Part shown: piece after piece, positions 51,700 through 60,213 of the stretch | How the letters are laid out: each line of letters starts with the position of its first letter | Numbering within the stretch: position 1 is the stretch's first letter | Assembly: GCA_039030335.1 (NCBI GenBank) | Contig: JBCCEJ010000001.1 | Coordinates: forward strand, 62,001-126,000 | Reading direction: 5' to 3' | DNA length: 64,000 nt | From: JBCCEJ01 sp039030335 | GTDB taxonomy: Bacteria; Pseudomonadota; Gammaproteobacteria; HK1 | Notes under the pieces: generated by a model | What the model was told of the DNA's origin: nothing | Seen by the model: the letters and a program-made list of their open reading frames with translations, nothing else | Databases searched by the model: none | Translations under genes and position numbers: made by a program

Positions 51700-53678
51700 G
51701 CGGGCCGGTCGGCGAATCGGGCGCACTCCGCTTGGTCTGTGTGATCGTCGCGTCACTGGGGTTGTTCGGTTTTTCCGCGCTCGTCGGTTTGGCAGGTGCG
51801 GCCGAGCGCTCCGCCGTCAAAGCGCGCCTGCTGGATGCCAAGACGCATGCGGCAGCCGCGCTCGCGATTCGGCAGGCCCTGGAGGCGGTGGGGGACGCGG
51901 CCGTCGATGCCGGACGACTGGAGGCCCTGATGATGGCCAATCCGGAGCGGCATGTGACGCGGATCGACAGTCGGGAACAGTTGCTCGCGAACGAGCGGCA
52001 GCTACGGCGCGATCGGTTCGCCGGGCAACTCGAGAAGTTTGCCGCGCGGGTGTCGGCCCTGCCGCCCGGATGGGTGGCCCGCACCGTCAATACCGAGCGC
52101 AAGCGTATTAACGCGCGCACCGAGGCGGCGACCAGGCGGGATTTTGCGGCGGCTTTCGAGCGTGCGCGAGCCGGTGCGATCAACCAGCAGCGTCTGGCTC
52201 TGACCACCAGCCTTGCCCCGGCGCCGGATGACATCCAGCGTCTGGTCGAAGCTGACCTCGCCGGGTTCCTCGACCAAGAGTACGCGGCCATCGGCGCGAT
52301 CGTCGCAGATCGCGGTCAACGTCTCGTCAAGCGGCTGATGCGTGTCGCGAGCGCTGACAAAGTGCTCTTCGATGAGAATCAGGCGCACCTTCAGCGTCTC
52401 GGCACCGACGCGGTGCGAACACGGTTGCAGGCGCTCTGGCGCCAGCTCGGTACCGTGCGGCAGCACTCCGGCGGCAACGCGCTGGAGCGGGTGGGGATTC
52501 AGGAAAATCTCGCGCGCGATGTCGAGTCTCTGGCGGCACCCACGGTCACCGGGGAAACGTGGTCCGGCGTGTTTGCGCTGACTGAAGCGGCTGTGTCGAG
52601 GCGCGCGGAGCGTCTGGAGGCAGCTCACATCGAGAGCGCGATCAGACGCTGGTTCGAAACCGGTCGCTGCACGGAGCTCATGGCCGACGGTATCGCCGGC
52701 GCGCTGGTTGGTGAACTGCCCCTCACGCTCGAGGTGCATCGCAATGCCTTGATCCCCGAGCTGAGGCCTGGCGCGTGGCGGGCTGCCATCGAAACACACG
52801 CGGAACGCATCGCGTCGGCCGGGCGCGCCGACGGCCTGCGTAACCGTATGGCCGATCCGGATAGGGCACCCGAGGTTACCTTTTCGGCGTTCGACTGGAA
52901 TTTCGAGGGTTGCCTCACCGCAGTGCTCGGCACCGCCAGAGAGCGGGTCGGCGCTACGCGGCTAAAAGCGGCATTGCCGGCTGTGTTCGACCTCAGTTAT
53001 GCGTTCGACGAAGCATCCCTGGAGGCTCTGCTGGACGACGGACCCGACGCCGATGTGCCGTTCCCGGATGCCGCGGACCTGGAACTGAGCGAAGCCCGCG
53101 CGTTGTTCGAGGCGCGCCGAGGCGAGTTGGTGTCGGAGGGGCGAGCCGCGATCCGCGGGCAGCTCGAACTGGTTGGCGAGCGCGCCCGAGTAGCGCGCTT
53201 TCAACAGCAAGTTCAGGGCCTCGCGCCGGATGAGCGTACCCCGGAGGCCCGCACCGGGTTGGCGGCGCAGTACCTCGATGAGGTGCGGGCCGCCTGGGCG
53301 GAGATACGTCCGGGTCTGCTGTTGAATCCGGCGTCTGATAAGTACGCGGCCCTGCTGAGTCGGGTCGATGACGCCATCGACCAGGTCATCACGCTCGAAT
53401 GGGAAGCACCGGGCAGGCCCGCGAACCCTGGTATGCCCGACGACCCGGAGGCCGCGGCGCAAGCGGGTGGCGGCGAAGAGGATGATCCGTTGGCGGCCCT
53501 CTTGCCGCCGCCGACGGACGCCGGCATGTGTCCGGACCCGGTGTGCTTGCAGGCCGCTGACGTGTGCGCCCGCTTTGCCAGTGCTTGTGCGGAAGACGGA
53601 GCAGGCTGCGTCGAAGCGGCTTCGTGGCGTCTGGCATGCCTCAGCCTGAGCGGCCGGTGCGCGGCCGCCTCGCCGTGA
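51696..53678 (+). CDS. membrane-anchored 660-residue helical protein with cysteine-rich C-terminus
   Basis: 660 residues, GTG start overlapping the previous stop. One N-terminal helix (about 11-35, LRLVCVIVASLGLFGFSALVGLAG) anchors a very long, mostly helical extracytoplasmic part rich in Ala, Arg and Glu. Near residue 580-610 there is a Pro/Gly/Asp linker (APGRPANPGMPDDPEAAAQAGGGEEDD), then a compact tail with eight cysteines from MCPDPVC to SGRC, suited to disulfides or a metal. I recognise no family. Size, single anchor and place after a motor pair recall GldM-like or ZorB-like force transducers, but there is no detectable relationship by eye. Confidence 0.65.
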   Translation: MSGPVGESGALRLVCVIVASLGLFGFSALVGLAGAAERSAVKARLLDAKTHAAAALAIRQALEAVGDAAVDAGRLEALMMANPERHVTRIDSREQLLANERQLRRDRFAGQLEKFAARVSALPPGWVARTVNTERKRINARTEAATRRDFAAAFERARAGAINQQRLALTTSLAPAPDDIQRLVEADLAGFLDQEYAAIGAIVADRGQRLVKRLMRVASADKVLFDENQAHLQRLGTDAVRTRLQALWRQLGTVRQHSGGNALERVGIQENLARDVESLAAPTVTGETWSGVFALTEAAVSRRAERLEAAHIESAIRRWFETGRCTELMADGIAGALVGELPLTLEVHRNALIPELRPGAWRAAIETHAERIASAGRADGLRNRMADPDRAPEVTFSAFDWNFEGCLTAVLGTARERVGATRLKAALPAVFDLSYAFDEASLEALLDDGPDADVPFPDAADLELSEARALFEARRGELVSEGRAAIRGQLELVGERARVARFQQQVQGLAPDERTPEARTGLAAQYLDEVRAAWAEIRPGLLLNPASDKYAALLSRVDDAIDQVITLEWEAPGRPANPGMPDDPEAAAQAGGGEEDDPLAALLPPPTDAGMCPDPVCLQAADVCARFASACAEDGAGCVEAASWRLACLSLSGRCAAASP

Positions 53679-54664
53679 CCGCAACGTATGCGGCACCGCC
53701 ACTCGCGATGGGACGGCGTCTGTACGTCGGATTGGCGAAGCGATCGAGGCAGCTCGCACAGGTGCTGTTGTTGTCGGCGTACGCCGGGGTTCCGTTCGCG
53801 CACGACGGTTACGGTGCGCACGGCGCTCCGGCGGTCCGCGCGTCGCCCGGAGCTGGCGCCAAGATCGCCACCTTCCCCCGGCCACCCGAGCGACCGGCTG
53901 GAATTCCCCGCGTCGGAGGGCGGCGCGTGTCTCCGTCGAGCGCGACGACAAGCCGGCCGGACCCGGAGGGGTTCGTTTGGTTACCGGCCGGCCGGGTCTG
54001 GCTCGGCGGCGCGGGTTATGGCCGATACAACCCGCCTCGCGAAATGTCGTTTCCGGGCCTTTGGGTCGCGCGGTTCGAAGTGTCCGTCTCTGACTACGCC
54101 GCTTGCGCCGCTGCTGGCGCGTGTGCGCGTCCCGCCGCGGCGCGCTACTGCAACCGGTTGGCTGGCGGCGCCGGGTCCTTGCCGGTCAACTGTGTAAGCG
54201 CGGAAGACGCGACAGCCTACGCGGCGTACGTGAGCGCGCGCGACAGCCTGCACTACCGGCTGCCAACCTGTGAAGAATGGGAGCGCGCGGCCCGGGCCGG
54301 CCTCGCGACGCGGTTTCCGTGGGGTGACGCCTGGCCGGGGGCGCGTTGTAACGGTTGCGACGCTGGTTGCCCTGAGAGTTGGCACGATACGAGCGTGGAC
54401 GACGGCTTCAGCCTGACAGCGCCGGTCTCGGCGCTGCCGCACTGCGGCGCCGAGGGTGGTGCGCAACAAATGATAGGCAACGTCGCGGAGTGGTGCCGGG
54501 GTGGTCTTGCCGGTGCACCTTGGGACGTTCGCGGCGGTAGCTGGCGTCACCTGCGCGCGTTTCAGGACCCGGCCATGCCACGGCGCTTCGATGGCGCAGA
54601 ACGTAGCCCCGACGCCGGGTTCAGGTTGGTGGTCGACCGCCCGGCGGGACCGCTCAGACCGTAA
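53675..54664 (+). CDS. secreted FGE/SUMF1-fold protein, not a formylglycine-generating enzyme
   Basis: 329 residues from the GTG that overlaps the previous stop (GTGA). A secretion signal is likely (about 12-41: GRRLYVGLAKRSRQLAQVLLL then AYAGVPFAHD). The C-terminal 220 residues are an FGE-sulfatase (C-type lectin-like) domain: GFVWLPAGRVWLGG, FPGLWVARFEVSVSDYAAC, YRLPTCEEWERAARAG, GNVAEWC, RGGSW and AGFRLV. The active-site Cys pair of true FGE, expected after GGSW, is missing (WRHLRAFQDP), while eight other cysteines probably form disulfides. As the last gene of the motor-like operon it may be an extracytoplasmic structural or receptor part, as GldK is in the gliding machine. Confidence 0.75.
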   Translation: MTATYAAPPLAMGRRLYVGLAKRSRQLAQVLLLSAYAGVPFAHDGYGAHGAPAVRASPGAGAKIATFPRPPERPAGIPRVGGRRVSPSSATTSRPDPEGFVWLPAGRVWLGGAGYGRYNPPREMSFPGLWVARFEVSVSDYAACAAAGACARPAAARYCNRLAGGAGSLPVNCVSAEDATAYAAYVSARDSLHYRLPTCEEWERAARAGLATRFPWGDAWPGARCNGCDAGCPESWHDTSVDDGFSLTAPVSALPHCGAEGGAQQMIGNVAEWCRGGLAGAPWDVRGGSWRHLRAFQDPAMPRRFDGAERSPDAGFRLVVDRPAGPLRP

Positions 54665-54905
54665 CGCGATAGGTGTCGTCCGACACTTGCACGATGATCT
54701 CGTCTGCGGCCAGCCCGAGCAGCACGCTCTTGGCTTTCTCCAGATTACCGTTGTACAGCTCGGCGACTTCGTCCAGCGTGATGAGCGCCTGACTGGTGCA
54801 TTTCTCAGACAGGAACTGGACGATCTGGCGTTCTGGGCTTTGCGTCGTGTCAGCGTAGGCGCGGAGCGCCCGGCTGGTGGAAGAGTGATCGGAACGTCTG
54901 GTCAT
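54654..54905 (-). CDS. small hypothetical protein
   Basis: 83 residues from the ATG at 54905; the frame is open further up but reads as noise there. Content is a basic, disordered N-terminus (MTRRSDHSSTSRAL) then a helical domain of about 55 residues (ERQIVQFLSEKCTSQALITLDEVAELYNGNLEKAKSVLLGLAADEIIVQVSDDTYRVTV). The helix-turn-strand pattern at the end looks like a small winged-helix, so it may bind DNA. It converges on the FGE-fold gene with an 11-base overlap. Function unknown. Confidence 0.55.
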   Translation of the reverse strand: MTRRSDHSSTSRALRAYADTTQSPERQIVQFLSEKCTSQALITLDEVAELYNGNLEKAKSVLLGLAADEIIVQVSDDTYRVTV

Positions 54906-55214
54906 TTCGCGTCGTCGGTTGCCTTTCAATCGCCTTCGGGCGGGCGAGTACGTCTGCCGGTTCGCGCCGTCGCCAGATGCCTGGCGTTGCCTCAGCTCTA
55001 TAGCGCGCGACGGTCCGGTTTCTTTCACTTTCAGTTGAGATTGTCGTTCGTATTCGAGCGCCCCGGTGACAAGAAAAGTAAAGATGTGTCGACAAGGATC
55101 ATCGAACGATGACCGACCTGGATACACTTGGTGAGAATTTGCAAGAAATCCCAATGGTCGCCGGCCATGTCGGGCGTTTTGGCGGGCGCCCGGCGCGTAT
55201 GCCGCACCTCGTGG

Positions 55215-56237
55215 TCACTCGCCGCCTGCCGCTTTGACCAGGTTGCGGTTCAGGCGAATAGCGTCGTCGTGCGGCATGCGGCCGCATCCGCAGGATGTCG
55301 ATAGCAACAGCCGTTGCGGTCCGAGCAGATCCGCGAGCACGCCGACCCGTCCACGGAGCGCCTCGACGCTCTCTGGTCGCGACTTCACATCGGCGATACC
55401 GGCCACGATCTCCATCGTGTGCGGGATCTCGGTGAGCAGGGCACGATCGCGCCACTGCCCGACGTAGCTGCATTCGACCAATAGTCGGTCGACCTTCCCG
55501 TCCAAGGCCTGGATCAGTGGTAACAGAGCGGCGAGATTCTGCACCTCGGTAGCGGGCTGCCGCGAGATGTCGCCGAGGCAGAAATGAACTGAGCGTCGAA
55601 TCTCTGGCGGCACGGATTCAAGCGGGCCAGAAACCCACTCGGCCAGCTCGGCGACGCTGTATTGCCCTGTCCCGGAAGCCGTTCTGATGGCTTCGATCGC
55701 TTCGACCGGCGCGTCGAGCTGCACCTCTTCGGCGCCAGCGATGACCATGTCTTCGACCTCGGCTGCAACGATCGCGGTCAATGCCTCGCGGTGCAGGGCG
55801 CGATCGACAGTGCCGTCAAATGCCATCGTTATCGTGAACGGCGACGGCACCGTCGCCTTGTCCAGAGTTGGTTCCAACGCCCGTTCGCGACGATACGCCG
55901 ACGCGTGTCCCGTACCACGCGGCGCTGTCAGCGGCCCCTCGACGGTATAGCGCCCAACGCCGTCGTAGCCTTGCGCCGTGTCGCGCAGAGCCAGCGCGCC
56001 GAGCCCATGCAGGCGAGGTGGGATGTGATGCAGAAAGTCGGGGGCGAACACTTCACCGCCGCTTATCTGGTCCAGTCCGCACGCCAGCTGCTCATCCATC
56101 GCGACGCGCGCCGCCCGGGTCAGCGCATCAAAGGCCCGGCTCTCATCCAGGTCGCCCGCGTAGAACTGTTTCAAAGTCAGGCGTTGGCCAAACGGGATCG
56201 GCCAGCTGCCGACCGCGGTAGTGCGAATTCGGGTCAC
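55215..56237 (-). CDS. MetE C-terminal-like cobalamin-independent methionine synthase family protein
   Basis: 340 residues from a GTG. It contains only the catalytic C-terminal barrel of MetE. The zinc ligands are visible: His and Cys in SVHFCLGD, Glu in LLVECSY and Cys in LSTSCGCGRMP; the N-terminus has TTAVGSWPIPFGQ. Stand-alone versions serve either as core methionine synthases or as methyltransferases for other substrates such as methylated amines or thiols. The substrate cannot be told here; no met genes are adjacent. Confidence 0.85.
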   Translation of the reverse strand: MTRIRTTAVGSWPIPFGQRLTLKQFYAGDLDESRAFDALTRAARVAMDEQLACGLDQISGGEVFAPDFLHHIPPRLHGLGALALRDTAQGYDGVGRYTVEGPLTAPRGTGHASAYRRERALEPTLDKATVPSPFTITMAFDGTVDRALHREALTAIVAAEVEDMVIAGAEEVQLDAPVEAIEAIRTASGTGQYSVAELAEWVSGPLESVPPEIRRSVHFCLGDISRQPATEVQNLAALLPLIQALDGKVDRLLVECSYVGQWRDRALLTEIPHTMEIVAGIADVKSRPESVEALRGRVGVLADLLGPQRLLLSTSCGCGRMPHDDAIRLNRNLVKAAGGE

Positions 56238-56605
56238 GATGTTGCCAGGTCAACCGAGCCGTCAAAGTTGCAGACCGCAGCTTTGCGACGCTTCCGATGG
56301 CCAGCATAGCGGCTACCGCTCGTTGCCGTCTCCTCGCCGACGGCCGCGGGTAGAGCGACGATCTCGCGCCCCCGGTGCGTCTGGCCGGGGTCGCTTCGCC
56401 GGGTGCGCTGCCATGTCTCGAATGATTGGCCATCGCCGTTGGCGAGAGCGAACCGGTCGTGCTACCGATCCTGCACATTTGCTAACCTCCACGGCCGAAC
56501 CGAACCGTTACGGGGCATCGGGTCATTCTTGACGACCCCTTTTCCAGATGCCCGCTGATGCACCGTCGCGACCACAATCGACGGGTGTCAGGGAGGGACC
56601 TCAGC
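56238..56605. other. divergent intergenic region
   Basis: 368 bases between the MetE-like and PhyH genes without a convincing gene on either strand. It holds a terminator-like hairpin (56520-56543) and a good ribosome site (GGAGGG, 56592-56597). I see no clear sigma-70 pair. Confidence 0.4.
56520..56543 (+). terminator. hairpin with T-run in the leader of the PhyH gene
   Basis: GGGTCA-TTCT-TGACGACCC can pair as a stem with a one-base bulge and is followed by CTTTT. It lies 62 bases before the PhyH start, so it could end a short leader transcript (attenuator) or be chance. Confidence 0.3.
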
Positions 56606-57487
56606 GTGATACCTGAAGAAATTCTGCGCTATCCGGCGCGTGTGCTTTCACAGTCCGACCGCGAACGCTTCTTCGAGCGTGGTTACCTTTGCGTGCCGGA
56701 TGTCGTACCTGGCGATCTGCTCGCCGAGCTGCAGTCCGTCACCGGCGAGTTCATCGACGCCTCACGCGCGCAGGGCGATTCCGATACGGTGTTCGATCTG
56801 GCGCCGGAACACAGCGCCGAAACGCCCGTGGTGCGGCGCCTCAAGTCGCCCGATATTCGCCATGAGGTGTACTGGCGGCTGGCGTCCGGCGTTCTGGCAG
56901 AGGTGGCTGCCGACCTCGTGGGCCCCGATGTCGTGTTCCATCACTCGAAGCTGAACTTCAAATGGTTTGACGAGAGTGACCAGGTGAAGTGGCATCAGGA
57001 CGCGCAGTTCTTTCCCCATACGAACTACAACGTCCTGACGATCGGCACCTATCTGCGCGATACGGACATGACCAACGGACCGTTGGCGGTGCTGCCGCGC
57101 AGTCATGACGGGCCTTTGTTCGACCAGTACGACGGCGACGGCAACTGGGTTGGTCATCTGAGTGACGAAGATGCCGCGTGCCTGGATCTGGAAACGGTCG
57201 AGTATCTGATGGGCCGTGCCGGTTCGATCACGATCCACAGCTGCCGCACGGTACACGGCTCGCCGTCAAGCCGCGCGGCGATGCCCCGGCCGCTGCTGCT
57301 CAACTGCTACACCTCGGCGGATGCGCGTCCGTACACGCCGCACCCCGACCCGACGCGTAATGCCTACTCCATCGTTCGAGGCAAGCCCGCGCGTTGGGCG
57401 CATCACGACCCGCGGCCCTGTCTGATCCCGCCTGACTGGTCGGGCGGGTATACCTCGATCTACGCCGCGCAGGCGGGCGAGGGGTAA
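56606..57487 (+). CDS. phytanoyl-CoA dioxygenase (PhyH) family protein
   Basis: 293 residues from the GTG at 56606, eight bases after GGAGGG; an ATG further upstream is less supported. PhyH-type Fe(II)/2-oxoglutarate oxygenase: the metal site is H130-x-D132 in VKWHQDAQFF and H217 in TVHGSPSS, and a 2-oxoglutarate-binding Arg lies in the RAAMPRPLL stretch. Members hydroxylate lipids, ectoine, halogenated metabolites or other small compounds. It is the second 2-oxoglutarate oxygenase in the window. It is followed by an aminotransferase and may act in the same catabolic unit. Confidence 0.88.
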   Translation: MIPEEILRYPARVLSQSDRERFFERGYLCVPDVVPGDLLAELQSVTGEFIDASRAQGDSDTVFDLAPEHSAETPVVRRLKSPDIRHEVYWRLASGVLAEVAADLVGPDVVFHHSKLNFKWFDESDQVKWHQDAQFFPHTNYNVLTIGTYLRDTDMTNGPLAVLPRSHDGPLFDQYDGDGNWVGHLSDEDAACLDLETVEYLMGRAGSITIHSCRTVHGSPSSRAAMPRPLLLNCYTSADARPYTPHPDPTRNAYSIVRGKPARWAHHDPRPCLIPPDWSGGYTSIYAAQAGEG

Positions 57488-57640
57488 CCGCCCTGTAGGT
57501 TACGCGCGGCCGGATACGCGGGCAGCAGCCCGCGAGCAACGGTCCGGCGTGCGCCAGTCGGGAGCGTCCGTACATCCTTTTCATCCGACCGGTCGGTCAG
57601 CGCTGGCCGGTCCCACCAGTTTGCACCGGAGGTCATGCTT

Positions 57641-58891
57641 GTGATCGTCAAGCCGCTGGACCGTCGTCCTGTCGATGCAGATTCAGGTCTGCCCCTGGCA
57701 GAGTTTACCGATGCGTTGCGCTCGGCTGGCGCCGACGCGTGGCGAGTGCACTATGCCGCTTTGCGCCGTCGTCAGGCTGGCGAAGACGTCGTGGTGCTGA
57801 CCGTCGGCGACCCGGATTTCGATACCCCCGCGCCGATCGTAGACGCGGCCGTGGATGCGATGCGCGGTGGTGATACTCACTACACCGTGTCTGGCGGCGT
57901 GGGCCGCCTGGCCGATACGATCGCTCAGATCGAGTCCGCGCGCCTCGGTCGGCCGATCACACCGGACGAGGTAGTGACGACGGTGGGTGCGCAAAACGCT
58001 CTGTTCTCGCTGTTTCGTTGCCTGTTGCAGTCCGGTGACGAAGCGCTCCTGCTGTCACCGCCGTACAACATGTTCGCCGGTCTCGCGCATATCGCCGGGG
58101 CCGCGGTCCGGATGGTGCCGCTCGATACGAAGCGCGGATTTGCTCTGGACGTCGACGCGATCGAAGCGGCGTTCAGCCACCGCACGCGGCTGGTGCTGGC
58201 CAATTTCCCGCACAATCCGAGCGGCGCGCTCGCGAAGCCGGAAGATCTGGCCCGGCTCGTCGACCTCTGCCGGGAACGCGGTGTCTGGCTGATCTCCGAC
58301 GAGGCTTACGCCGATCTGGTCTATGAGGGCGAATTCATTTCTCCCGCCCAGTTACCCGGGGACAACCGCCACGTCGTCGCCGTGCGTAGCCTGTCCAAGT
58401 CACACGCAATGACAGGGTGGCGCATGGGTTGGGTCGTCGCGGGGGCGTCGCTCTGCGCGCACTTGCGCAACCTGATTTCGCACGTCAGCTACGGAAGTCC
58501 GGGGTTCATCGAAGCGGGCGCTATCGCGGCATTGACGGCGCCGATCCCAGAGGTCGCTGAAATGCGCGATGCGTACCGCGCCCGCCGGGATGCACTGTGT
58601 GAGGTACTGGGCGACCAACCTGGTTTTGCACTGGTGAGACCGCCCGCGGGCATTTTTTGTGTCGCCGACGTCAGCGCCACCGGAATGGACGGCAACACGT
58701 TCGCGGAGCGTCTGCTCGAGGCGCAGGGTGTTTCCGTGTTGTCCGGCGCGACCTTTGCGCCTGAACTCGAGCACCACGTCCGAATCGCCCTCTGCGCCCC
58801 GGCGGAACGGCTTCGGGATGCCGCCCGTCGCATCAGGTCCTTCGTCGAGCAGGCCATGACCGAGCAGAAGGCGATGGCCGAAACTGCCTGA
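57641..58891 (+). CDS. class I/II PLP-dependent aminotransferase
   Basis: 416 residues from the GTG at 57641, eight bases after GGAGG (57628-57632); the ATG at 57635 is only two bases after it. Fold type I motifs: VGDPDFDTP (about 55-63), FPHNPSGAL (about 189-197, with the PLP-contacting Asn), SDEAYADLVY with Asp/Tyr (about 219-228), and the PLP lysine K253 in SLSKSHAMTGWRMGW, followed by the substrate Arg near the C-terminus (HHVRIALCAP). This is the aspartate/aromatic/alanine aminotransferase clade (AspC/DapL-like); the amino acid cannot be told. It is followed after four bases by an MFS gene. Confidence 0.9.
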   Translation: MIVKPLDRRPVDADSGLPLAEFTDALRSAGADAWRVHYAALRRRQAGEDVVVLTVGDPDFDTPAPIVDAAVDAMRGGDTHYTVSGGVGRLADTIAQIESARLGRPITPDEVVTTVGAQNALFSLFRCLLQSGDEALLLSPPYNMFAGLAHIAGAAVRMVPLDTKRGFALDVDAIEAAFSHRTRLVLANFPHNPSGALAKPEDLARLVDLCRERGVWLISDEAYADLVYEGEFISPAQLPGDNRHVVAVRSLSKSHAMTGWRMGWVVAGASLCAHLRNLISHVSYGSPGFIEAGAIAALTAPIPEVAEMRDAYRARRDALCEVLGDQPGFALVRPPAGIFCVADVSATGMDGNTFAERLLEAQGVSVLSGATFAPELEHHVRIALCAPAERLRDAARRIRSFVEQAMTEQKAMAETA

Positions 58892-58895
58892 GACC

Positions 58896-60083
58896 ATGCT
58901 GCGCAACCCCGATTTCCAGCGGCTGGCAGCTGGCTCCTCGCTGCACGCGGCCGGGTTTCAGGGCGAGCAGGTCGTCGCCAGTCTGCTCCTGTACCAGCTG
59001 ACCGGTTCCACGTTTTGGGTCGGCGTCGGCCTCGCACTGTCGTTTCTACCCATGTTGCTGGTCGGCGTCCCGGCCGGCGCGAGTGCGGACCACTTCGACC
59101 GCCGCAAACTGTTACCGCTGATCGAGTTGGCAGTCGCGGTGACCATGGGCGGCGTCGCGCTGTTCTTCTGGGCGTTTTCCGCGTCGGTGCCGGTACTGCT
59201 CGCCGTCATGTTCGCGGTCGGTTGTCTGCGGGCGATGCATCACCCGGTGCGTCTCAGCTATGCACACGACGTGCTCGGCGCCGATCAGCTCGTCAGCGCC
59301 TTGGGCGCTCTCAGCATGTTTGGCCGCTTTGGCCAGCTGTTAGGTGCCGTGGGCGCCGGCACCATCGCAGAGCATTTTGGTGCCGGGCCGGCCTACGCGG
59401 GGCTGACGGCAGCCCATGCACTGGCACTTTTCGTCTTTCTGAATTTGCGCACCAATCCGCGCCGCGAGGCGGCGAATGGACGTCAGACGATGCGCGAGAA
59501 TCTCCGCGAGTACGCGCGCGAGCTCCGCACGAACCCCGTGCTGGTGCGCTTGACGCTGACAGCGTCGCTGGTAGAGATCTTCGGCTTTTCTTTCGTGACG
59601 GCACTTCCCGAACTCGTCAGCCAGCAGCTGGGTGGCGACGGACAAAGCCTCGGCATCTTGCACGGCGCGCGCTCTGTGGGCGGGTTCGTTGCCGGGTTCG
59701 TGCTGATGCGCGCGACCGGTCTCCGATGGCGCGGCTATGCATATCTGGCATCGCTGATCGGATTTGGCGTCGCGCTGATCGCCCTGTCGGTCTGCACGAC
59801 GCTCTGGCTGGCGATGCTGGCGACGGCCTTCGTGGCATTTTCTGCCGCCAGTTCAGACGTGCTGGTGCAGTCGATGATGCAGCTCTGCGTATCAGAGCAC
59901 CTGCGGGGACGCGCCATGGGGGCCTGGGTGCTGGCGCTGGGTGCGGGTCCGGTCGGGCATGTCGAACTCGGTGCTGTGGTAGGTGCGGTCGGGGCGAGTG
60001 CCGGCCTGCTTTTGAACGGCCTGGTATTGGTGACGGCCGGCGCGCTCGTCGCCGCCCTGGTGCCGCGCGTTCGAAACTTCTGA
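58896..60083 (+). CDS. MFS transporter
   Basis: 395 residues, about 12 helices. The loop after helix two carries an MFS motif A form (GASADHFDRRKLLPL). Helix 5/6 and the internal loop (NLRTNPRREAANGRQTMRENLREYARELRTNP) resemble EntS/MFS_3-type exporters. It begins four bases after the aminotransferase stop, so it is co-transcribed; transport of an amino acid or keto acid derivative is a natural guess. No substrate-specific residues can be named. Confidence 0.87.
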   Translation: MLRNPDFQRLAAGSSLHAAGFQGEQVVASLLLYQLTGSTFWVGVGLALSFLPMLLVGVPAGASADHFDRRKLLPLIELAVAVTMGGVALFFWAFSASVPVLLAVMFAVGCLRAMHHPVRLSYAHDVLGADQLVSALGALSMFGRFGQLLGAVGAGTIAEHFGAGPAYAGLTAAHALALFVFLNLRTNPRREAANGRQTMRENLREYARELRTNPVLVRLTLTASLVEIFGFSFVTALPELVSQQLGGDGQSLGILHGARSVGGFVAGFVLMRATGLRWRGYAYLASLIGFGVALIALSVCTTLWLAMLATAFVAFSAASSDVLVQSMMQLCVSEHLRGRAMGAWVLALGAGPVGHVELGAVVGAVGASAGLLLNGLVLVTAGALVAALVPRVRNF

Positions 60084-60213
60084 GGCTGCCTTCGCCGCAA
60101 CATCCCGGTAGAGGGACATCCGACCGCGCGCTTCCGGCAAAATGACCGCCACAGTCCTGCTGCCGTGGCGCGCGCCGCGCGCTATGTCTGCACCGCGTAC
60201 GAGGCGCACCAAC

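Noticed and set aside
49748..54664. Zorya anti-phage defence system
   Set aside because: The first two genes recall ZorA/ZorB, but ZorC, the ZorD helicase and ZorE nuclease are absent, the second protein has no OmpA domain and the last protein is secreted.
53675..54664. Formylglycine-generating enzyme activating the sulfatase at 20874
   Set aside because: The FGE-fold protein lacks the active-site cysteines, is probably secreted and belongs to another operon.
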